A DNA stretch of 9,381 nt from Ktedonobacterales bacterium (lineage in GTDB: Bacteria > Chloroflexota > Ktedonobacteria > Ktedonobacterales > JADMIN01). Position 1 is the first letter of the stretch. Every line of letters begins with the position of its first letter. Made by a program: the position numbers and the translations under genes. Shown here piece by piece: positions 6,294 through 9,381 of the stretch. Where the stretch lies: contig JADMIN010000057.1 of assembly GCA_015478575.1 (NCBI GenBank), positions 1 to 9,381 of the forward strand, given 5' to 3'. The notes beneath the pieces are model-generated. The model was not told where the DNA came from and ran no database searches. It worked only from the letters and a program-made list of their open reading frames with translations.

Positions 6294-7586
6294 ATGCGCA
6301 TCATGCTCTTCAGCGACACCTACGCGCCCCAGATCAATGGGGTGGCCACCAGCGTGCGCACGCTATCACGGGCGCTGGCGGAGCATGGGCATGAGGTGGC
6401 AGTCTGCGCGATTGCGGGCGGGGTGCCAGCGGGCGGTGAACATGCCGGTGAACATGCCACGGACACTGATCCCTTCCCCGTCTTTCGTGTGCGGGGGATA
6501 CGCCTACCGCGCTATCCCGATCTCAGCGTGGCCGCGCCGGTTGGGCGCTCACTCCTCACCGCCGTCGCGGCGTTCCACCCAGACCTGCTGCACTTCCACA
6601 CGCCTTTTGGCGTAGGGTGGCGCGGGATGCGGGCCGCGCATACCCTCGACATTCCCCGCATTGGCACGCATCACACGCTCTTTGGCGCGTATGTCTCCGC
6701 CTACTCCAAGCTGGGCAATGAGGTGAATCAGCGGCTGGCCACACTAGCGCGACGCTACGTGGCCAGCTTCTATAACCAATGCGATGTGATCTCGTGCGCC
6801 TCGCGCTTTCTGGCGCGTGACCTGGCCTCCGGTGGCATGCGCCGCCCCGTCATGATCGTCTCCAACCCGGTGGATACCGCACGCTTCCGTCCACGACCAC
6901 ACCAGAGCGGCGCGGAGAGACGTGGGGGGCAGCCGCGCCTGATCTTCTTCGGGCGCCTAGCGGCGGAGAAGAACCTGCCGACGCTCATCTCGCTGGTCGC
7001 GCCGGTCTTGCGTCGCCATACGCATGCCACACTCGATATCGTCGGCGATGGACCGATGCGGCCTAGCCTAGAGGCGCTGGTGCGCCAGTGGGGGCTGGAG
7101 GGGCAGGTGCGCTTCACCGGCTTTCTGTGTGGTGAGGCGCTGGCGCGACGGGTCGCGCGGAGCGATGTCGGTGTCTGCGCCAGTCTGACCGAGAATCAGC
7201 CGATGGCGCTGCTGGAGAGCCTGGCATGTGGCGTGCCGGTGGTGGCGCTGGCGGCGGCTGGCGTGCCCGAGATCATCGAGGACGGCGTCAACGGCTATCT
7301 CGTCGCGCCGGATGGCGCCGCTGGCGCGTTCGCCGAGCGCATCGAGCGGCTGCTCACGGATGGCGCGGCGCGGCGCGCGATGGCCTGCCACGCCCGTGAG
7401 TCGGCCCAGCGCTCCACACGCGCGGCGTGCCTCGCCGCCACAATGCGCGCCTACGAGGCCACGCGCGAAGCCGCGGCGGCACGTGGGCGCGCGGGCGACC
7501 CGAGGGGCCGGTGGCACATGAAAAGCGCGGGCCAAGCGGCCCGCGCTGGTAAAGAGAGGGGAGATGTGGCTAGGCTTCGGTCGTAA
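6294..7586 (+). CDS. GT4-family glycosyltransferase
   Basis: A 430-residue GT-B fold retaining glycosyltransferase of family GT4, cytoplasmic or membrane-associated. The N-terminal domain opens with MRIMLFSDTYAPQINGVATS, the form seen in diacylglycerol glucosyltransferases and phosphatidylinositol mannosyltransferases. The donor half has FGRLAAEKN (219-227, Arg221 and Lys226 for the nucleotide-sugar phosphate) and the E-x7-E motif ENQPMALLE (Glu300, Glu308). Glycolipid synthesis is likely; donor and acceptor are not determined. ATG 6294 is preferred: GGAG and GAAGG precede it and the Rossmann strand starts at once. An in-frame ATG at 6201 would add the (RFGHG)4 sequence but has poor ribosome binding. 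Residues 50-55 carry a 12-bp duplication (GEHAGEHA). The last 20 residues read through the rpmE terminator and overlap rpmE by 17 bases. Confidence 0.88.
   Translation: MRIMLFSDTYAPQINGVATSVRTLSRALAEHGHEVAVCAIAGGVPAGGEHAGEHATDTDPFPVFRVRGIRLPRYPDLSVAAPVGRSLLTAVAAFHPDLLHFHTPFGVGWRGMRAAHTLDIPRIGTHHTLFGAYVSAYSKLGNEVNQRLATLARRYVASFYNQCDVISCASRFLARDLASGGMRRPVMIVSNPVDTARFRPRPHQSGAERRGGQPRLIFFGRLAAEKNLPTLISLVAPVLRRHTHATLDIVGDGPMRPSLEALVRQWGLEGQVRFTGFLCGEALARRVARSDVGVCASLTENQPMALLESLACGVPVVALAAAGVPEIIEDGVNGYLVAPDGAAGAFAERIERLLTDGAARRAMACHARESAQRSTRAACLAATMRAYEATREAAAARGRAGDPRGRWHMKSAGQAARAGKERGDVARLRS
6435..6458 (+). repeat. 12-bp in-frame tandem duplication inside the glycosyltransferase gene
   Basis: Two perfect adjacent copies of GGTGAACATGCC encode a doubled GEHA segment in a poorly conserved loop of the acceptor domain (residues about 48-55). 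The frame is kept. Confidence 0.85.
7521..7547 (-). terminator. Rho-independent terminator of rpmE
   Basis: A perfect 10-bp stem (AGCGCGGGCC with GGCCCGCGCT, 7524-7533 and 7538-7547) with a four-base loop is followed on the minus strand by TTT at 7523-7521, with the last stem base also T. It lies 23 bases beyond the rpmE stop. The plus strand has no T run after it, so the orientation is for rpmE. The hairpin is inside the last codons of the convergent glycosyltransferase. Confidence 0.75.
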
Positions 7587-7821
7587 CTTCCGTCTTGGTC
7601 TCCGTCTTGGCCTCAGGCTCTTCGGCGAGGTTGAAGCGCTTGCGGAAGCGCTCCACGCGCCCGGCGGTATCGAGGATACGCTGCTGGCCCGTGAAGAAGG
7701 GGTGGCACTTCGAGCAGACGTCCACCCGGAGGTTGGGCTTGGTGCTGCCAACGGTGAAGGTGTTGCCACAGGCGCAGACCACCTTGGCCTCGACATACTT
7801 AGGGTGAATTCCGGTTTTCAT
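7570..7821 (-). CDS. rpmE: 50S ribosomal protein bL31, zinc-binding type
   Basis: An 83-residue ribosomal protein of the large subunit (L31, near the central protuberance and the subunit bridge). It is the zinc-holding C+ form: Cys16 and Cys18 in VVCACGN with Cys36 and Cys39 in VCSKCHPFFTG. The core MKTGIHPKY through GRVERFRKRF is typical. The final 18 residues (about 66-83) form an acidic and Thr/Lys-rich tail that is longer than in short L31 proteins. The start ATG 7821 has GGGAG four bases upstream. The gene has its own candidate promoter and terminator, so it is probably monocistronic. C+ L31 is often under zinc control in bacteria, but no Zur-like site was recognised here. Confidence 0.96.
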   Translation of the reverse strand: MKTGIHPKYVEAKVVCACGNTFTVGSTKPNLRVDVCSKCHPFFTGQQRILDTAGRVERFRKRFNLAEEPEAKTETKTEVTTEA

Positions 7822-7908
7822 GGTACTCCCGCGGCGCTACGCCGCCGCTCGCTCAATCCCGCGTGCCTGTCTGGCTCCAAACGATCCGGGCGCCACGCGA
7901 TCCCTTGT

Positions 7909-7937
7909 ATTGTATCACGCGCCGCCGCCCGCCACAA
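7909..7937 (-). promoter_or_regulatory. Candidate sigma70-type promoter of rpmE
   Basis: On the minus strand TTGTGG (7937-7932) and TACAAT (7914-7909) are 17 bases apart. The -10 box matches five of six consensus bases. The leader would be about 80 bases. This is the best-scoring promoter by eye in the window. Confidence 0.5.
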
Positions 7938-7938
7938 G

Positions 7939-7968
7939 TGGTTTCATAGGCCGTGGCTTCATAGGCCG
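7939..7968. repeat. 15-bp tandem duplication upstream of the rpmE promoter
   Basis: Two adjacent copies, TGGTTTCATAGGCCG and TGGCTTCATAGGCCG, differ at one base. The array abuts the candidate -35 box of rpmE on its upstream side, a position where an activator or repressor could bind. Confidence 0.85.
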
Positions 7969-8096
7969 CCTGGCGGGTGCGAGGCCCGCGCGGACATCAA
8001 GGCGAGCGCGTCAAGCGGGAGGACGTGGGCAACGCGCATGCTCAGCGGGGCTGCTGGCGCGTGGGCCAGGGCGGCTCCATCAGAGCCATCAGAGCG

Positions 8097-8139
8097 CCTC
8101 TCCCCACAGGCGTTCGGCGTGATCGGCTGTGGGGAGAGG
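8097..8139. terminator. Long perfect hairpin downstream of the ferritin-like gene
   Basis: CCTCTCCCCACAG (8097-8109) pairs perfectly with CTGTGGGGAGAGG (8127-8139) over 13 bp, with a 17-base loop. It begins 33 bases after the stop of the minus-strand ferritin-like gene, the place for a terminator, but there is no T run on either side. It may be a transcript-stabilising or bidirectional stop structure instead. Confidence 0.45.
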
Positions 8140-8172
8140 GTCAGCGCGAGGGGCGCGGGTGTGCGCCAAGAG

Positions 8173-8991
8173 TTACGGGCGGGTATGGATCACGCCGGGG
8201 AACGTCGCGGAGACGGGCGCATAGGCGAAGGAGTTGTTGCCGCTGGGGCTGAGGAAGCCGCCATTGGCCAGCGCGGTCACAGCATCACTGACCCGCGCGA
8301 AGGTGGCGACCTCAAAGCCAAAGTTGTTCACCGGTGTCAGCCCACCGAGTTCACGCCCAACGGCACGGTGCTCGCACTCGATGCCACCAATCTGGGCCGC
8401 GATGCGCGCCAGCCCTGGCTGGCCCTGTTCGGCAAACTCTTGCACCGCCGCCAGATAGGCCCCGATGAAGGCGACTTCGAGCTGTTCGAGCGTGTCAATG
8501 AAGAGGCCCAAGCGCGTGAACGTGTTCACGCCATGTGGAAAGCTGAAGGGGCCAGCGAGTGACGTGCCGCCGTTGGCCTTGAGGAAGTCACGGTGAATCT
8601 GCTCCTCGGTCACGGCGGCCTGCAGATAGGTGAGGTCGCTGCCGGTGATGCCCAATGCGACGTTGTTGGTGATGCCATGACTATAGAAAGTGACCGCTAA
8701 TTCTTCGGCGGTGCGGGCAATGCTGAGAACATCGCCAATCGCCGTCGCGGGCTTGATGGGCGCGCGCCCTGTGGCGGCTGATCGCGCCGCGACGGGCAAG
8801 CCATGCACGAGCGTGGCACCAGCGACCGCGACGCCAGCGGCGCCGACTATCCCCGCCTTGAGCAGGGTACGGCGGGACCGGCTGCGGTTGAGCGACGTCA
8901 TCAAGCGCTCAGTGGCTTCGCGCGCCTCTGGCCGCACGGCATCCATGTCATGCTGGCCCTCCAAGGGCATCATGGGATCGGGAGTGTCCAT
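8173..8991 (-). CDS. Tat-exported ferritin-like diiron protein
   Basis: A 272-residue protein of the ferritin-like superfamily (Ferritin_2-type four-helix bundle). A twin-arginine signal SRRTLLK (Arg40, Arg41) followed by a hydrophobic Gly/Ala/Val stretch (46-62) implies folded export, perhaps with its metal bound. The diiron ligand pattern is complete: Glu96 or Glu97 in helix 1, E130xxH133 in helix 2, Glu169 or Glu172 in helix 3 and E205xxH208 in helix 4. Roles in iron oxidation or oxidative stress protection are plausible, not shown. The start ATG 8991 has GAGGTGA six bases upstream; it places an unusually long 35-residue n-region before the Tat motif, and ATG 8901 would give a shorter one but lacks a ribosome binding site. 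The gene appears monocistronic, with a dyad upstream that may control it. Confidence 0.87.
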   Translation of the reverse strand: MDTPDPMMPLEGQHDMDAVRPEAREATERLMTSLNRSRSRRTLLKAGIVGAAGVAVAGATLVHGLPVAARSAATGRAPIKPATAIGDVLSIARTAEELAVTFYSHGITNNVALGITGSDLTYLQAAVTEEQIHRDFLKANGGTSLAGPFSFPHGVNTFTRLGLFIDTLEQLEVAFIGAYLAAVQEFAEQGQPGLARIAAQIGGIECEHRAVGRELGGLTPVNNFGFEVATFARVSDAVTALANGGFLSPSGNNSFAYAPVSATFPGVIHTRP

Positions 8992-9029
8992 CTGTCATCA
9001 CCTCTTCTTGCTCATTCATCTACACTGCC

Positions 9030-9047
9030 CTGCCGACGGGTCGGCAG
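9030..9047. promoter_or_regulatory. Inverted repeat CTGCCGAC-GG-GTCGGCAG, candidate operator
   Basis: A perfect 8-bp dyad with a two-base spacer lies 39 bases upstream of the ferritin-like ATG. It sits where the core promoter of that gene should be, so a dimeric regulator binding here would affect it. No run of T follows, so it is less likely a terminator. The regulator family is not recognised. Confidence 0.45.
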
Positions 9048-9150
9048 AGATGGCACCCGACCATGCGCCGCATTCCGCGGGCGTTCATCCACGCCTCTCA
9101 GATATGCCCCACGCCTCGCTCACCAATGAGCGAGCGGATGTGTGCCCGCT

Positions 9151-9164
9151 CTGGTGTACACCAG
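9151..9164. promoter_or_regulatory. Perfect palindrome CTGGTGTACACCAG, candidate operator
   Basis: A 14-bp palindrome without spacer lies between the two divergent genes and ends 11 bases before the candidate -35 box of the right-edge gene. Its GT-x-x-AC core is like sites bound by GntR-type dimers, but this is only a resemblance. Confidence 0.4.
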
Positions 9165-9174
9165 GAGATGCTGT

Positions 9175-9204
9175 TTGGATGGCGTAGAACGTGCGGTCTA
9201 TAGA
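9175..9204 (+). promoter_or_regulatory. Weak candidate promoter of the right-edge gene
   Basis: TTGGAT (9175-9180) and TATAGA (9199-9204) are 18 bases apart and would give a leader of about 110 bases. The boxes match three and four of six consensus bases. Confidence 0.28.
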
Positions 9205-9323
9205 GGGGCGCAATATGGGAAGCGCTTTGCGTTGTGCCACTGACTGCCGGCCCGCCTCATCACTGGGCGGGTCGGGGAGTCTAGGTGGCGCGCCGTTCCT
9301 GATGCATGAAGGAGGTCATCCGA

Positions 9324-9381
9324 GTGGTCACATCAGGACGAGCACAGCGCCCAGCCACGAGCACAGCGCCCAGCCACGAGC
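9324..9381 (+). CDS. Start of a gene running off the right edge (function unknown)
   Basis: A GTG codon follows a perfect AAGGAGG ribosome binding site by eight bases, the strongest such site on the plus strand here. The 19 visible codons read MVTSGRAQRPATSTAPSHE, rich in Ser, Thr, Ala and Pro, and remain open to the edge. Most of them are made by a 19-bp tandem repeat, which is not a multiple of three, so successive copies are read in different frames. The function cannot be judged from this piece. Confidence 0.45.
   Translation, partial: MVTSGRAQRPATSTAPSHE
9338..9381. repeat. 19-bp tandem repeat reaching the right edge
   Basis: Two perfect copies of ACGAGCACAGCGCCCAGCC (9338-9356, 9357-9375) and the first six bases of a third are visible. 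The array may continue beyond the window. Confidence 0.92.

Larger units (their letters stand above)
7822..8172. other. Intergenic region upstream of rpmE and downstream of the ferritin-like gene
   Basis: These 351 bases hold no supported gene. From left to right they contain the rpmE leader and candidate promoter, a 15-bp tandem duplication, a 9-bp tandem duplication (CCATCAGAG, 8077-8094) and a long perfect hairpin just beyond the ferritin-like stop. Open frames crossing the region are shadows. Confidence 0.6.
8992..9323. other. Divergent intergenic region right of the ferritin-like gene
   Basis: These 332 bases show no supported gene. They contain two strong dyads (9030-9047 and 9151-9164), a 7-bp hairpin CTCGCTC/GAGCGAG (9115-9134), a weak promoter toward the right-edge gene and a CCCGCC/GGCGGG hairpin (9251-9271) in what would be that gene's leader. 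Confidence 0.6.

Noticed and set aside
7564..8562. 332-codon plus-strand frame across rpmE and the ferritin-like gene
   Set aside because: It overlaps two clearly recognised minus-strand genes and has no family motif; it is an antisense shadow.
9115..9134. CTCGCTC/GAGCGAG hairpin as a terminator
   Set aside because: A 7-bp stem with no T run, far from any stop codon; chance in GC-rich DNA is likely.

Overview
The window is GC-rich bacterial chromosomal DNA with short intergenic gaps and strong GGAGG- or GAGG-type ribosome binding sites. The gene mix suggests a member of the Chloroflexota, possibly Ktedonobacteria or Thermomicrobia: a DUF1385/YqhQ-type membrane protein close to rpmE, a Tat-exported ferritin-like protein, Thr/Pro/Ser-rich lipoproteins and a GT4 glycosyltransferase. 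The phylum is an inference from gene style; no rRNA or other phylogenetic marker gene is present.

Left edge (1-373): the end of a small one-helix membrane protein, or of a protein entering from the left, followed by what looks like a decayed N-terminal piece of an IS630-type transposase. Region 358-1335 (minus): UDP-glucose 4-epimerase (galE). A 424-bp divergent intergenic region with a promoter for each side leads to a plus-strand SGNH/GDSL hydrolase lipoprotein (1760-2536). Its stop codon overlaps the stop of the convergent minus-strand gene in one CTAG.

Region 2533-5986 (minus) looks like a three-gene operon, transcribed as DUF1385 membrane protein, dual-specificity-type phosphatase, PQQ-like beta-propeller lipoprotein. 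A 307-bp divergent region rich in tandem repeats follows. Then comes a GT4 glycosyltransferase (6294-7586, plus), whose 3' end runs through the terminator of ribosomal protein L31 (rpmE, 7570-7821, minus) and overlaps its stop. A Tat-exported diiron ferritin-like protein (8173-8991, minus) is next. The right edge holds a regulatory-looking region with two clear dyads and the first codons of a plus-strand gene that leaves the window inside a 19-bp tandem repeat.

The genes do not form one pathway. GalE (UDP-sugar supply) and the GT4 enzyme (sugar transfer, perhaps to lipid) could serve envelope glycan synthesis; the two lipoproteins and the ferritin-like protein act outside the cytoplasmic membrane. 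I found no defence system, CRISPR array, tRNA, rRNA or intact mobile element, and nothing I would call a new system with confidence. The most distinctive property is a cluster of unrelated short tandem duplications, most of them in untranslated leaders, several between a predicted promoter and a start codon.
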